The notes: a model not told the origin generated them from the letters alone. Numbered from the stretch's first letter, positions 26,313 through 35,775 are shown. The stretch: DNA of 64,000 nt from Streptomyces virginiae (GCF_000720455.1 NZ_JOAK01000015.1:77371-141370); one strand, 5' to 3'. Made by a program: numbers and translations.

Positions 26313-26992
26313 GCACCGAGTCCCCCGGCCGCCCCGCACCCTCCTGGGCCGCCCCGCGGGCGGCGGCCGGGCGGGCGCGCCTCGGCCGCCTCGCCCTCTA
26401 CGGCTTCGCCGCCGCCACCGCCGTCGACCTCGGGTCGCTGCTGGCCGGCTGGCACCTCGGGCACGTCATCGCCAAGCCGCTGCTGATGCCGCTGCTCGTC
26501 GCCTACGCGATCACGCGCGGCGCGCCCCGCCTGCTGGTCGCCGCCCTGCTGTTCGGCTGGGGCGGGGACCTGGCCCTGCTCTTCGACGCCGAGGCCGCCT
26601 TCCTGGTCGGCATGGGCTCCTTCGCCGTCGGACACGTCTGCTACCTCGTCCTCTTCGGCAAGCGGCCCGCGAACCCCCTGCTCGGGGGCGCCTACGCCCT
26701 GGCCCTCCTCGGGACCGTCGCCCTGCTGTGGGCCGATCTGCCCGCGGACCTGCGGATCCCCGTGGCCGGCTACAGCCTGCTGCTCACCGCCATGGCCTTC
26801 CGCTCCAGCGCCCTCGGCCTGCGGGCCGGCATCGGCGGCGCGCTGTTCCTGCTGTCCGACACCCTCATCGCCACCGGCGTCGCCGAGTGGCCGCAGCTGC
26901 CCCGCCCGGACTTCTGGATCATGGCCACCTACCTGGCCGCCCAGTACCTGCTGGCCACTGGCGCGACCTCCCGGGAAGCAGGCGTACGGTAG
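26309..26992 (+). CDS. lysoplasmalogenase, YhhN/TMEM86 family
   Basis: A 227-residue polytopic membrane protein with about eight hydrophobic segments. The conserved acidic sites of the YhhN family are seen in WGGDLALLF and LLSDTLIA, with KPLLMPLL early in the chain. Relatives hydrolyse the vinyl-ether bond of lysoplasmalogens. GTG 26309 overlaps the stop of the AGMO-like gene (GTGA), giving translational coupling. The pairing of two ether-lipid-cleaving families is discussed among the findings. Confidence 0.87.
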   Translation: MSTESPGRPAPSWAAPRAAAGRARLGRLALYGFAAATAVDLGSLLAGWHLGHVIAKPLLMPLLVAYAITRGAPRLLVAALLFGWGGDLALLFDAEAAFLVGMGSFAVGHVCYLVLFGKRPANPLLGGAYALALLGTVALLWADLPADLRIPVAGYSLLLTAMAFRSSALGLRAGIGGALFLLSDTLIATGVAEWPQLPRPDFWIMATYLAAQYLLATGATSREAGVR

Positions 26993-27048
26993 GACGGTTC
27001 CACAGTCGTACAAGACTGAACGATCTCGAACCGGAGGACTGCACCACC

Positions 27049-28092
27049 ATGCGCGCCACCGTCATCCACGCCCCGCACGACATACGCGTGGAGGAGGTGC
27101 CCGACGCTGCGATCCAGCGCCCCGAGGACGCCGTCGTCCGCGTCCTGCGTGCCTGCATCTGCGGCAGCGACCTGTGGGCCTACCGCGGCGAGGCCGCGCG
27201 CCAGCCCGGCCAGCGCATCGGCCACGAGTTCCTGGGCGTCGTCGAGGAGACCGGCTCCGCCGTCTCCGGGCTGCGCGCGGGCGACCTCGTGGTCGCGCCC
27301 TTCATGTGGTCGGACGGCACCTGCGAGTACTGCACCGAGGGCCTGTACACCTCCTGCGACCACGGCGGCTTCTGGGGCTCGGTCGGCCACGACGGCGGCC
27401 AGGGCGAGGCCGTGCGCGTCCCGCACGCCGACGGGACGCTGGTGAAGCTGCCCGCCGAGGCCGTCTCCGACGACCACCTGCTGACCGGCCTGCTCGCCCT
27501 CTCCGACGTCATGGGCACCGGGCACCACGCCGCGCTGGGCGCGGGCGTGCGCGAGGGCTCCACGGTCGCCGTGGTCGGCGACGGCGCGGTCGGCCTGTGC
27601 GGAGTGCTCGCCGCCAAGCGCCTCGGCGCCGAGCGGATCATCGCGCTGGGCCGCCACACCGTCCGTACGGACATCGCCAGGCTCTTCGGGGCCACCGACG
27701 TCGTCGCCGAGCGCGGCGAGGCCGCCGAGGCGGCCGTGCGCGAGCTCACCGGCGGCCGCGGCGCGCACTGCGTCATCGAGGCGGTCGGCACCGAGCAGTC
27801 CATGCGCACGGCGGTCGGCATCACCCGTGACGGCGGGGCCATCGGCTACGTCGGCGTCCCGCACGGCAGCGGCACCGGCCTCGACCTCGGCGTCATGTTC
27901 GACCGCAACATCACCCTGCGCGGCGGTGTGGCACCGGTCCGCGCCTACATCCCGGAGCTGCTGCAGGACGTCCTCGGCGGCGTGATCGACCCGGCGCCCG
28001 TCTTCGACCGCGCCGTGTCCCTGGACGAGGTCCCGGACGGCTACCGCGCGATGGACGACCGCAGTGCGCTCAAGGTGCTGATCAAGCCCTGA
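27049..28092 (+). CDS. zinc-dependent medium-chain alcohol dehydrogenase
   Basis: A 347-residue MDR enzyme. The catalytic zinc ligands are Cys in CICGSD (about residue 37) and His-Glu in GHEFLG; a structural lobe has the reduced Cys set CEYCTEGLYTSC. The Rossmann fold motif is VAVVGDGAVGLCGV, followed by ALGRHTVRT, where no acidic residue follows the second strand, suggesting NADP. ATG 27049 has a GGAGG site. Substrate unknown; many close relatives are annotated as threonine or S-formylglutathione-like dehydrogenases on weak grounds. Confidence 0.9.
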   Translation: MRATVIHAPHDIRVEEVPDAAIQRPEDAVVRVLRACICGSDLWAYRGEAARQPGQRIGHEFLGVVEETGSAVSGLRAGDLVVAPFMWSDGTCEYCTEGLYTSCDHGGFWGSVGHDGGQGEAVRVPHADGTLVKLPAEAVSDDHLLTGLLALSDVMGTGHHAALGAGVREGSTVAVVGDGAVGLCGVLAAKRLGAERIIALGRHTVRTDIARLFGATDVVAERGEAAEAAVRELTGGRGAHCVIEAVGTEQSMRTAVGITRDGGAIGYVGVPHGSGTGLDLGVMFDRNITLRGGVAPVRAYIPELLQDVLGGVIDPAPVFDRAVSLDEVPDGYRAMDDRSALKVLIKP

Positions 28093-28107
28093 CCCGGCCG
28101 CGGTGAC

Positions 28108-28146
28108 GGACGGGCCGGGCGGGGGTGCTCCCCGCCCGGCCCGTCC
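28108..28146. terminator. bidirectional hairpin terminator
   Basis: Perfect 17-bp GC arms at 28108-28124 and 28130-28146 around a 5-nt loop, between the convergent alcohol dehydrogenase and subtilase genes. Confidence 0.85.
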
Positions 28147-28161
28147 GCACGCGGTTCGGTC

Positions 28162-29706
28162 CTACTTCACGGCCTTGAGGGCGTCCACGACGCCGTAGCC
28201 GTAGTAGCCCGTCTGCCCCCACTTGGCCTGGCAGGTGGTGGCGTCGACCAGGGTGCCCGCGGCGTCGTAGATCTGCGTCGGGCAGGCCGCCTTGGTGGAC
28301 TGCGCCTTCAGCATCGCCTGGAGCTGCGAGGGCGTGGCCCCCGGGTGGGCGCTCTTGAGCAGCGCCGCGACGCCCGCGACGTGCGGGGCGGCCATCGAGG
28401 TGCCCTGCTTGTACCCGTAGCCCCCGCCCGGGACGGTCGACAGCACGCGCCCGTTGGCGTCCGGCGTGGCCGGGACCTGCCACTTGTCGCCGCCGGGGGC
28501 CGCGACGTCCACGACCCCGAGGCCGTAGCTGGAGTAGTACGAGCGCAGGCCCTTGTCGCCGGTCGCGGAGACGGTGACCACGCCCGGCAGCTGCGTGGGC
28601 AGGTCCAGGCAGACCTTCGGGTCGATGGTGCGCGTCACCGGGGTGGTGTCGTTCGGGCTGGTGGTGTCCTCCAGGGAGTCGGCCGCCAGGTCCTGGTTGG
28701 AGTTGCCGGCGGACGCCACGTGCAGGGTGCCCTTGCGCTCCGCGTACTTGGTGGCCCGGCCGATGGCCTCCACCAGCGCCTTCTGGTCGTCGTCGGTCTT
28801 GCAGTTGAAGAGCCACGGGTCGACGTAGTAGCTGTTGTTGGTCACCTCGATCCCCTTCTCGGCGGCGAACATGAAGCCGCAGACGACCGCCTCGGTGTAG
28901 AAGAGGCTGGTCCCGGGCTCGCTCACCTTGATCGCGGCGATCTTCACGCCGGGCGCCACACCGCTGATGCCGACGCCGTTGCGCGGGGCGCCGATGGTGC
29001 CGGCGACGTGCGTGCCGTGGTCGCTGCCGTCGGGGTACGGGCGCCAGGCGCCGTCGGTGGTGTCGGCGACCCCGCCGACGCAGTTGGCCGACTGGCCCTT
29101 GGAGAAGTTCGGGGCGAGATCGGGGTGGGTGTCGTCCACACCCGTGTCGATGATGCCCACCGTGACGTCCTGGCTGCCATCGTTGATCTTGTGAGCCTCG
29201 TCGGCCCTGATCGTCCGCAGGTCCCACTGGTTGGGTTCGAGCGGCTCCTGACCCTCCTGGGCACGCGCCGCCGCCTTGGCCGCGTCCGCCTCGCTCAGCA
29301 GCTGGGTCGCGCCCTCGTCGGTGGTCTGCACCGCCTGCATCGGGGCCGTCCGGGTGGCGCCGACGGACACGAACAGCCCACGCTGGGCGCGCAGCTGCTT
29401 GGCGAAGTCCGGGTTCTGGGAGTGTGCGACGACGACCCCGATCTGCTCATAGGCCGTCACCACCGTTCCGCCGGCCCGCTCGACGGCCTTCTTCGCCGCC
29501 TTCATCGTGGCGTAGGCGTTCAGGTTCGCCACGTACGACAGCTTGGGGCCGGTGGTCGCCGCCTTCGGCGCCGTCGCCGCGTCCGCGGTGGTGCCCAGCG
29601 GGGCGGCGGAGGCCGACACCGAGGGCAGCAGGGCGAGCGAGGCGGTGAGCGCCAGGCCGACCGGTACGGCCAGGGCGCGCCGGCGGACGGATCCCAGATG
29701 AGCCAT
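28162..29706 (-). CDS. secreted S8 family serine peptidase (subtilase)
   Basis: A 514-residue exported protease. The signal peptide runs from MAHLGSVRRRALAVPVG to the SASAAP region near residue 36. A prodomain follows to about 150. The catalytic triad is Asp187 (VGIIDTGVDD), His230 (SDHGTHVAG) and Ser437 (GTSMAAPHVAG), with the oxyanion Asn in SAGNSN near 335. Four or more Cys in the mature part may form disulfides. ATG 29706 fits the signal peptide. It is probably an extracellular nutrient or developmental protease. Confidence 0.95.
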   Translation of the reverse strand: MAHLGSVRRRALAVPVGLALTASLALLPSVSASAAPLGTTADAATAPKAATTGPKLSYVANLNAYATMKAAKKAVERAGGTVVTAYEQIGVVVAHSQNPDFAKQLRAQRGLFVSVGATRTAPMQAVQTTDEGATQLLSEADAAKAAARAQEGQEPLEPNQWDLRTIRADEAHKINDGSQDVTVGIIDTGVDDTHPDLAPNFSKGQSANCVGGVADTTDGAWRPYPDGSDHGTHVAGTIGAPRNGVGISGVAPGVKIAAIKVSEPGTSLFYTEAVVCGFMFAAEKGIEVTNNSYYVDPWLFNCKTDDDQKALVEAIGRATKYAERKGTLHVASAGNSNQDLAADSLEDTTSPNDTTPVTRTIDPKVCLDLPTQLPGVVTVSATGDKGLRSYYSSYGLGVVDVAAPGGDKWQVPATPDANGRVLSTVPGGGYGYKQGTSMAAPHVAGVAALLKSAHPGATPSQLQAMLKAQSTKAACPTQIYDAAGTLVDATTCQAKWGQTGYYGYGVVDALKAVK

Positions 29707-29964
29707 GGGTTCTCCAGATCATCGTGAAAAAGCCGTCCGCACGCGGTCGCGTCGGACGGGTCCATGACAAGTGAACCTAGTGCCGCCGTTCCCTTCTCCG
29801 CCATCAGTTCGAGAAATCAGTTTCCGAAGAATCCACGGGTGTTGAACCGTCCCGACACGCCGGCCGTGCCGTTGACAGAGGGGGGTCAGCGCCATCGACC
29901 CCGCCACACGGAGGTTGTTTTGTCCGTCGTCCCCACCGCACCTGCGTCACAAGGAGATTCCCCC

Positions 29965-30330
29965 GTGACCACCGAAGCAGCGCCGCCTCCGGGCAGCACG
30001 GGAACGCCCCTGGCGGGCCCCACGGCCGAAGAGTTCGTGAGCGTCCAGCAGAGCCCCGAGTTCGCCGAACTCCGCCGCTCCTACCGCTCCTTCGCCTTCC
30101 CGCTCACCGTGGCCTTCATCGCCTGGTACCTGCTCTACGTCCTGCTGTCCAACTACGCGGGCGGCTTCATGGGGACCAAGGTCTTCGGCAACATCAACGT
30201 CGCCCTCGTGCTCGGCCTCGCCCAGTTCGCGACGACCTTCCTCATCGCCTGGCTGTACGCGCGCCACGCCGCGGCCAAGCTCGACCCCAGGGCGGCGGCC
30301 ATCAAGGCGCGGATGGAGGCCTCCGAATGA
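29965..30330 (+). CDS. DUF485 domain membrane protein paired with the acetate symporter
   Basis: A 121-residue protein with two transmembrane helices (about residues 48-70 and 84-105). The core SPEFAELRRSYRSFAFPLTV is the DUF485 signature, also known from YjcH, the small partner encoded with ActP. GTG 29965 has an AAGGAG site; the upstream reading frame lacks homology. The stop overlaps the actP ATG (ATGA). The divergent 258-nt gap 29707-29964 contains TTGACA at 29872 without a clear -10 partner. Confidence 0.9.
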   Translation: MTTEAAPPPGSTGTPLAGPTAEEFVSVQQSPEFAELRRSYRSFAFPLTVAFIAWYLLYVLLSNYAGGFMGTKVFGNINVALVLGLAQFATTFLIAWLYARHAAAKLDPRAAAIKARMEASE

Positions 30331-31955
30331 GCCGCACGCACCACCTGACGACGCTCGCCTCCGGCGCCTCCGAGCACCGCCCGCTCATCATCACGCTCTT
30401 CGGGCTGTTCGTCGTCGCCACCCTGATCATCACGGTCTGGGCCGGTCGCCAGACCAAGGACGCCGCGGACTTCTACGCGGGCGGCCGCCAGTTCACCGGC
30501 TTCCAGAACGGCCTCGCCATCTCCGGCGACTACATGTCCGCCGCGTCCTTCCTCGGCATCGCCGGAGCCATCGCCCTCTTCGGCTACGACGGCTTCCTCT
30601 ACTCCATCGGCTTCCTCGTGGCCTGGCTGGTGGCCCTGCTGCTCGTCGCCGAGCCGCTGCGCAACTCCGGCCGCTACACGATGGGCGACGTCCTCGCGTA
30701 CCGGATGCGCCAGCGGCCCGTCCGCACCGCCGCCGGAACCTCCACCATCGTGGTCTCGATCTTCTACCTCCTCGCCCAGATGGCCGGGGCCGGCGTCCTG
30801 GTCTCGCTGCTCCTGGGCATCACCAGCGACGGCGGCAAGGTGGCGGTCGTCGCCCTCGTCGGCGTCCTGATGATCGTCTACGTGACCATCGGCGGCATGA
30901 AGGGCACCACCTGGGTCCAGATGATCAAGGCGGTCCTGCTGATCGCGGGCGCCCTGCTGATCACCTTCCTGGTGCTGGTGAAGTTCGACTTCAACGTCTC
31001 CGACCTGCTGGGCAAGGCCGCCGAGAACAGCGGACAGGGAGCCAAGTTCCTCGAACCGGGCCTCAAGTACGGCAAGGACTCCACCTCGAAGCTGGACTTC
31101 CTCTCCCTCGGCCTCGCCCTGGTCCTCGGCACCGCCGGCCTCCCGCACATCCTGATCCGCTTCTACACCGTGCCCACCGCGAAGGCCGCCCGTAAGTCCG
31201 TGAACTGGGCCATCGGCATCATCGGCGCCTTCTACCTCATGACCATCGCCCTCGGCTTCGGGGCCGCGGCCCTGCTGGAGCGCGCGGACATCCTGGCCTC
31301 CAACAAGGCAGGCAACACCGCCGCGCCCCTGCTCGCCCAGGCGGTCGGCGGCGGCGCGGACTCCACCGGCGGCGCCGTCCTGCTCGCCGTGATCTCCGCG
31401 GTCGCCTTCGCCACCATCCTCGCCGTCGTCGCCGGCCTCACCCTCGCCTCCTCCTCGTCCTTCGCCCACGACCTGTACGTGAACGTGATCCGCAAGGGCA
31501 AGGCCACCGAGCAGGAGGAGGTGCGGGCCGCCCGCTGGTCCACGGTCGTCATCGGCGCCGTCGCCATCGGCCTGGGCGCGCTGGCCCGCGACCTGAACGT
31601 CGCCGGACTCGTCGCGCTGGCCTTCGCGGTCGCCGCCTCCGCCAACCTGCCGACGATCCTCTACAGCCTCTTCTGGAAGCGCTTCAACACCCAGGGGGCG
31701 CTCTGGTCCATCTACGGCGGACTGATCTCGGCGGTCGGCCTGGTGCTGTTCTCCCCGGTCGTGTCCGGCAAGCCGACCTCGATGTTCAAGGACGCGGACT
31801 TCTTCTGGTTCCCGCTGGAGAACCCGGGCATCATCTCGATCCCCCTCGGCTTCCTCCTGGGATGGCTGGGAACCGTCCTCACCAAGGAGAAGGCCGACCC
31901 GCAGAAGTTCGCCGAGCTGGAGGTGCGCTCCCTCACCGGAACAGGGGCGCACTGA
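30327..31955 (+). CDS. actP: cation/acetate symporter ActP-like (solute:sodium symporter family)
   Basis: A 542-residue transporter with about thirteen membrane helices. The SSS signature appears early (DFYAGGRQFTGFQNGLAISG then DYMSAASFLG), followed by GYDGFLYSIGFLVAWLVALL. A late segment, NLPTILYSLFWKRFN, is also typical. Probable monocarboxylate (acetate, propionate) uptake driven by sodium or protons. ATG 30327 overlaps the DUF485 gene, giving coupled synthesis of the pair. A hairpin terminator follows. Confidence 0.92.
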   Translation: MSRTHHLTTLASGASEHRPLIITLFGLFVVATLIITVWAGRQTKDAADFYAGGRQFTGFQNGLAISGDYMSAASFLGIAGAIALFGYDGFLYSIGFLVAWLVALLLVAEPLRNSGRYTMGDVLAYRMRQRPVRTAAGTSTIVVSIFYLLAQMAGAGVLVSLLLGITSDGGKVAVVALVGVLMIVYVTIGGMKGTTWVQMIKAVLLIAGALLITFLVLVKFDFNVSDLLGKAAENSGQGAKFLEPGLKYGKDSTSKLDFLSLGLALVLGTAGLPHILIRFYTVPTAKAARKSVNWAIGIIGAFYLMTIALGFGAAALLERADILASNKAGNTAAPLLAQAVGGGADSTGGAVLLAVISAVAFATILAVVAGLTLASSSSFAHDLYVNVIRKGKATEQEEVRAARWSTVVIGAVAIGLGALARDLNVAGLVALAFAVAASANLPTILYSLFWKRFNTQGALWSIYGGLISAVGLVLFSPVVSGKPTSMFKDADFFWFPLENPGIISIPLGFLLGWLGTVLTKEKADPQKFAELEVRSLTGTGAH

Positions 31956-31973
31956 CATCGTCCGAACACCCAG

Positions 31974-32009
31974 CGTGGCCGTGTCGTAGGGACCTACGAC
32001 ACGGCCACG
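31974..32009 (+). terminator. hairpin terminator after actP
   Basis: Perfect 17-bp arms, 31974-31990 and 31993-32009, with a 2-nt nominal loop. It lies 19 nt after the actP stop. Confidence 0.8.
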
Positions 32010-32132
32010 TCACGTCTCGTTCATTCGGGCATCACAGAACGACACACGCGTCCCGTAGTCTCGAAATAGAACGCGTGAAGTAGCTCCAATGTCGCGCGTA
32101 TGTCTACTTCCGGACAGGGGAGGGGGCCCACA

Positions 32133-33122
32133 GTGCTTCTCGACACCTATGGCCGCGTGGCCACTGACCTGCGCGTCTCGCTCACCGACCGGTGCAACCT
32201 GCGCTGCACCTACTGCATGCCCGAAGAGGGCCTGCAATGGCTCGGCAAGTCCGATCTGCTGACCGACGAGGAGATCGTCCGGCTGATCCGCATCGCCGTC
32301 ACGCAGCTCGGCATCACCGAGGTCCGCTTCACCGGCGGAGAACCACTGCTCCGGCCCGGCCTGGTCGGGATCGTCGAGGAGTGCGCGGCGCTGGAACCCC
32401 GCCCCAAGATGTCGCTCACCACCAACGGCATCGGCCTCAAGCGCACCGCCCAGGCCCTGAAGGCCGCCGGCCTGGACCGGGTGAACGTCTCCCTGGACAC
32501 CCTGCGCCCCGAGGTCTTCAAGACCCTCACCCGCCGCGACCGGCACAAGGACGTCATCGACGGCATGGCCGCGGCCCGCGAGGCCGGCCTGACCCCCGTC
32601 AAGGTCAACGCCGTCCTCATGCCCGGACTCAACGATGACGAGGCCCCCGACCTGCTGGCCTGGGCCGTCGAGAACGAGTACGAGCTGCGCTTCATCGAGC
32701 AGATGCCCCTCGACGCCCAGCACGGCTGGAAGCGCGACGGCATGATCACCGCGGGCGACATCCTGGAATCGCTGCGCACGCGCTTCATGCTCACCGAGGA
32801 GGGCGCCGACGAGCGCGGCTCCGCCCCGGCCGAGCGCTGGGTCGTCGACGGCGGCCCCGCCACCGTCGGCGTCATCGCCTCCGTCACCCGCCCGTTCTGC
32901 GGCGCCTGCGACCGCACCCGGCTCACGGCCGACGGCCAGATCCGTACGTGCCTGTTCGCCACCGAGGAGTCGGACCTGCGCTCCGCCCTGCGCTCGGGCG
33001 CCCCGGACGAGGAGATCGCCCGCCTGTGGAAGGTGGCGATGTGGGGCAAGAAGGCCGGCTCCGGCCTCGACGACCCGTCGTTCCTGCAGCCCGAGCGCCC
33101 CATGTCCGCGATCGGCGGCTGA
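32133..33122 (+). CDS. moaA: GTP 3',8-cyclase MoaA (molybdenum cofactor biosynthesis)
   Basis: Radical SAM enzyme catalysing the first step from GTP toward cyclic pyranopterin monophosphate. The N-terminal cluster is CNLRCTYC (CxxxCxxC) near residue 23; FTGGEPLLRPGLV follows. The C-terminal iron-sulfur site is FCGACDRTRL plus the later Cys in RTCLF, and the chain ends in Gly-Gly, which MoaA requires for activity. GTG 32133 gives the usual 329 residues and follows a GGGGAGGGG site; ATG 32100 would add 11 residues. Confidence 0.96.
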   Translation: MLLDTYGRVATDLRVSLTDRCNLRCTYCMPEEGLQWLGKSDLLTDEEIVRLIRIAVTQLGITEVRFTGGEPLLRPGLVGIVEECAALEPRPKMSLTTNGIGLKRTAQALKAAGLDRVNVSLDTLRPEVFKTLTRRDRHKDVIDGMAAAREAGLTPVKVNAVLMPGLNDDEAPDLLAWAVENEYELRFIEQMPLDAQHGWKRDGMITAGDILESLRTRFMLTEEGADERGSAPAERWVVDGGPATVGVIASVTRPFCGACDRTRLTADGQIRTCLFATEESDLRSALRSGAPDEEIARLWKVAMWGKKAGSGLDDPSFLQPERPMSAIGG

Positions 33123-33169
33123 CCCGCACCGGCTGACCCGCCGGCTGGTCCGTGGCGGCCGGTCCGTGC

Positions 33170-33197
33170 CGGCCGGTCCGCACCCGCGGACCGGCCG
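33170..33197. terminator. hairpin between moaA and the convergent small gene
   Basis: Perfect 11-bp arms at 33170-33180 and 33187-33197 with a 6-nt loop, in a stretch of repeated GGCCGGTCCG-like words. Confidence 0.65.
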
Positions 33198-33207
33198 CCG
33201 CGCCGGA

Positions 33208-33459
33208 TCAGCGCCGGCGCTCCGAGCCCTCGGGCTGCACCCACTCCTCCAGCTTCACGACGTCCTTGAGGAAACCGCGGACGCCCAGGAACTGGGAGAG
33301 GTGCTCGCGGTGCTCCTCGCACGCCAGCCACGTCTTGCGCCGCTCCGGCGTGTGCAGCGTCGGGTTGTTCCACGCGAGGACCCAGACGGCCGCGTCACGG
33401 CAGCCCTTGGCCGAGCAGGTGGGGATTTCGTCGGGAGTGGGGGAGTCGGAGGAAGTCAC
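33208..33459 (-). CDS. small hypothetical protein with Cys and His residues
   Basis: An 83-residue protein from GTG 33459 (MTSSDSPTPDEIPTCSAKGC). Cys residues in CSAKGC and WLACEEHREH, with two nearby His, suggest a single zinc site. A short hydrophobic segment VRGFLKDVVKLEEW follows. No function recognised. It is monocistronic and convergent with moaA. Confidence 0.7.
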   Translation of the reverse strand: MTSSDSPTPDEIPTCSAKGCRDAAVWVLAWNNPTLHTPERRKTWLACEEHREHLSQFLGVRGFLKDVVKLEEWVQPEGSERRR

Positions 33460-33605
33460 GATCTCACCCTAGGGGTCTCTCGAACGGAAAGGCGACGCCG
33501 AGCAGCCACGGGGGGAGCTGCCCGGCGTCGGTCCGTCGCTCCGACGGGGGATGCGGAGCGCGTGAGCAGTATGTCACGCAGGACCCGGTGCAGTGCACCG
33601 GAACT

Positions 33606-33947
33606 TCATGATTGATCTGAGCTTTTCTTGAGGTTTCCCGCGTCCAGGGCCGGCCGGACCGGAGCCGGGATGAAATGCGAGGGCAGCGACGGAGTCGACT
33701 CGCGCCCCGCGTTGGCGATGACCACGGCCACGTAGGGCAGCAGGGCGCCCGCGACGAGCGTCACGACGGCCACGGGGCGGGACACGTTCCACAACAGCAC
33801 GGTCGCGATGACCGACAGGGTCCTGACCGTCATCGAGATCACGTAGCGGCGCTGGCGGCCCCGCACGTCCTCGGCGAGTCCCATCCGGGCGCCGGTGATC
33901 CGGAAGACCTCGGCCCCGTTCCGCTTCTGTCGGTTCACCCGTTCCAC
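33606..33947 (-). CDS. DUF3099 domain membrane protein
   Basis: A 113-residue protein with a cytosolic N-terminus (FRITGARMGLAEDVRGRQRR, the DUF3099 signature) and two membrane helices (about residues 36-53 and 59-79), then a Ser/Pro-rich tail. Start is GTG 33947. Function unknown; the family is common in actinobacteria. It is divergent from the GlsB-like gene. Confidence 0.83.
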   Translation of the reverse strand: MERVNRQKRNGAEVFRITGARMGLAEDVRGRQRRYVISMTVRTLSVIATVLLWNVSRPVAVVTLVAGALLPYVAVVIANAGRESTPSLPSHFIPAPVRPALDAGNLKKSSDQS

Positions 33948-34122
33948 GTCCTACCACCCGATCGCCGGCCGGGCGTTCCCCGGCCCGGACCCCTCCACGG
34001 TACGCGGCCCCCTCCGCCACGGGTACAGGGGGACCCCGGACGGCGCCGCCCGAAATGCGCGCTGTGCCGGACGGGCCGACACTGGGCCCACGTGCGCACA
34101 CCGCGCCAGGAGGAGGCTGGAC

Positions 34123-34401
34123 ATGAGCTGGTTGTGGGCGATCGTCGTCGGTTTCGTGCTGGGGCTGATAGCCAAGGCCATCCTGCCGGGCAAACAGCAC
34201 CAGCCCCTGTGGCTGACCACGCTGATGGGCATCATCGGCAGCGTCCTCGGCAACGCCGTCGCCGCCTGGATCGGGGTCGCCGACACCCGCGGCATCGACT
34301 GGACCCGCCACCTGCTGCAGCTCGCGGGAGCGGTCCTCTTCGTCTTCCTCGGCGAGATGGCCTACAAGGCGATGCGCGGAGGCAGCCGCCAGATGACCTA
34401 G
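34123..34401 (+). CDS. small membrane protein of the GlsB/YeaQ/YmgE (transglycosylase-associated) type
   Basis: A 92-residue protein with three hydrophobic helices, starting MSWLWAIVVGFVLGLIAKAI and containing GIIGSVLGNAVAAWIG. Gly-rich helices and size match the YeaQ/GlsB stress-associated family. ATG 34123 has an AGGAGGAGG site. The 175-nt gap to the DUF3099 gene should contain its promoter. Role unknown. Confidence 0.8.
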   Translation: MSWLWAIVVGFVLGLIAKAILPGKQHQPLWLTTLMGIIGSVLGNAVAAWIGVADTRGIDWTRHLLQLAGAVLFVFLGEMAYKAMRGGSRQMT

Positions 34402-34426
34402 GTGCGTGTCACCCCCCGGCGCATGA

Positions 34427-34469
34427 CGGAGGGGCCGGCCGGACCGTGAAGTCCGAACCGGCCCCTCCG
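34427..34469. terminator. hairpin between the GlsB-like gene and tyrS
   Basis: 12-bp arms, 34427-34438 and 34458-34469, between convergent genes; on the minus strand it follows tyrS by 38 nt. Confidence 0.75.
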
Positions 34470-34506
34470 CCGTGTGCCGTACGGGTCCGACGCGCCCCGG
34501 GACGCG

Positions 34507-35775
34507 TCAGGCGCCGGTGACCTCGACCGCCGCCAGGTTCTTCTTGCCCCGGCGCAGGACGAGCCAGCGCCCGTGCAGCAGGTCCTCCGCGGCGGGGACC
34601 GCGTCCTCGGCGGTGACCTTCGCGTTGTTCACGTAGGCACCGCCCTCCTTCACGGTCCGGCGCCCGGCCGACTTGCTCGCGACCAGACCCGTCTCCGCGA
34701 AGAGGTCCACCACCAGGGCAAGCTCCGACACCTTGGCGTGCGGCAGCTCCGACAGGGCCGCGGCCAGCGTGGCCGCGTCCAGCTCCGCCAGGTCGCCCTG
34801 GCCGAAGAGCGCCCGCGACGCGGCGATCACGGCGGCGCACTGGTCGGCGCCGTGCACCAGCGTGGTCAGCTCCTCCGCCAGCGCCCGCTGGGCGGCACGC
34901 GCCTGCGGCCGCTCGGCGGTCTGCGCCTCCAGCTCCTCCAGCTCCTCACGGGACTTGAAGGAGAGGATCCGCATGTAGGTGGAGATGTCCCGGTCGTCCA
35001 CGTTCAGCCAGAACTGGTAGAACGCGTACGGGGTGGTCATCTCCGGGTCCAGCCAGACGGCCCCGCCCTCGGTCTTGCCGAACTTGGTGCCGTCCGCCTT
35101 GACCATCAGCGGGGTCGCCATCGCGTGGACGTGCGCGTCCGGCTCGACGCGGTGGATCAGGTCCAGGCCGGCCGTCAGGTTGCCCCACTGGTCCGAGCCG
35201 CCCTGCTGGAGGGTGCAGCCGTGGCGCCGGTACAGCTCCAGGAAGTCCATGCCCTGGAGCAGCTGGTAGCTGAACTCCGTGTAGCTGATGCCCTGGTCCG
35301 ACTCCAGCCGCTTGGCGACCGAGTCCTTCGTCAGCATCTTGTTGACGCGGAAGTGCTTGCCGATGTCCCGCAGGAACTCGATGGCGGACATGCCCGCCGT
35401 CCAGTCCAGGTTGTTGACCAGGACCGCGGCGTTCTCGCCCTCGAAGGACAGGAACGGCTCGATCTGCGAGCGCAGCCGGTTCACCCACTCCGCGATGACC
35501 GCGGGGTCGTTCAGGGTGCGCTCGGCGGTCGGACGGGGGTCACCGATCTGACCGGTGGCCCCGCCGACCAGCGCGAGCGGCCGGTTGCCCGCCAGCTGCA
35601 GCCGCCGCATCGTGAGCACCTGCACCAGGTGGCCGACGTGCAGCGAGGCGGCGGTCGGGTCGTAGCCGCAATAGAACGTGACCGGACCGTCCGCGAAGGC
35701 CTTGCGCAGCGCTTCTTCGTCGGTGGACTGGGCGAAGAGCCCGCGCCACTTCAGTTCGTCGACGATGTCCGTCAC
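34507..35775 (-). CDS. tyrS: tyrosyl-tRNA synthetase
   Basis: Charges tRNA-Tyr. The 422-residue class I enzyme has the HIGH motif as HVGHL near residue 42, a tyrosine-binding region at [19 protein letters not shown] sequence ([20 protein letters not shown]), KMSKS as KFGKT near 225, and a C-terminal S4 RNA-binding domain ([14 protein letters not shown] to [13 protein letters not shown]). Length matches bacterial TyrS. It reads alone from ATG 35775; I see no T-box leader. Confidence 0.97.
   Translation of the reverse strand: MTDIVDELKWRGLFAQSTDEEALRKAFADGPVTFYCGYDPTAASLHVGHLVQVLTMRRLQLAGNRPLALVGGATGQIGDPRPTAERTLNDPAVIAEWVNRLRSQIEPFLSFEGENAAVLVNNLDWTAGMSAIEFLRDIGKHFRVNKMLTKDSVAKRLESDQGISYTEFSYQLLQGMDFLELYRRHGCTLQQGGSDQWGNLTAGLDLIHRVEPDAHVHAMATPLMVKADGTKFGKTEGGAVWLDPEMTTPYAFYQFWLNVDDRDISTYMRILSFKSREELEELEAQTAERPQARAAQRALAEELTTLVHGADQCAAVIAASRALFGQGDLAELDAATLAAALSELPHAKVSELALVVDLFAETGLVASKSAGRRTVKEGGAYVNNAKVTAEDAVPAAEDLLHGRWLVLRRGKKNLAAVEVTGA

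Noticed and set aside
22215-26992. Defence island around the NACHT gene
   Set aside because: Neighbours are lipid and catabolic enzymes; there is no restriction, CRISPR, toxin or integrase gene, so the gene is treated as a solitary candidate.
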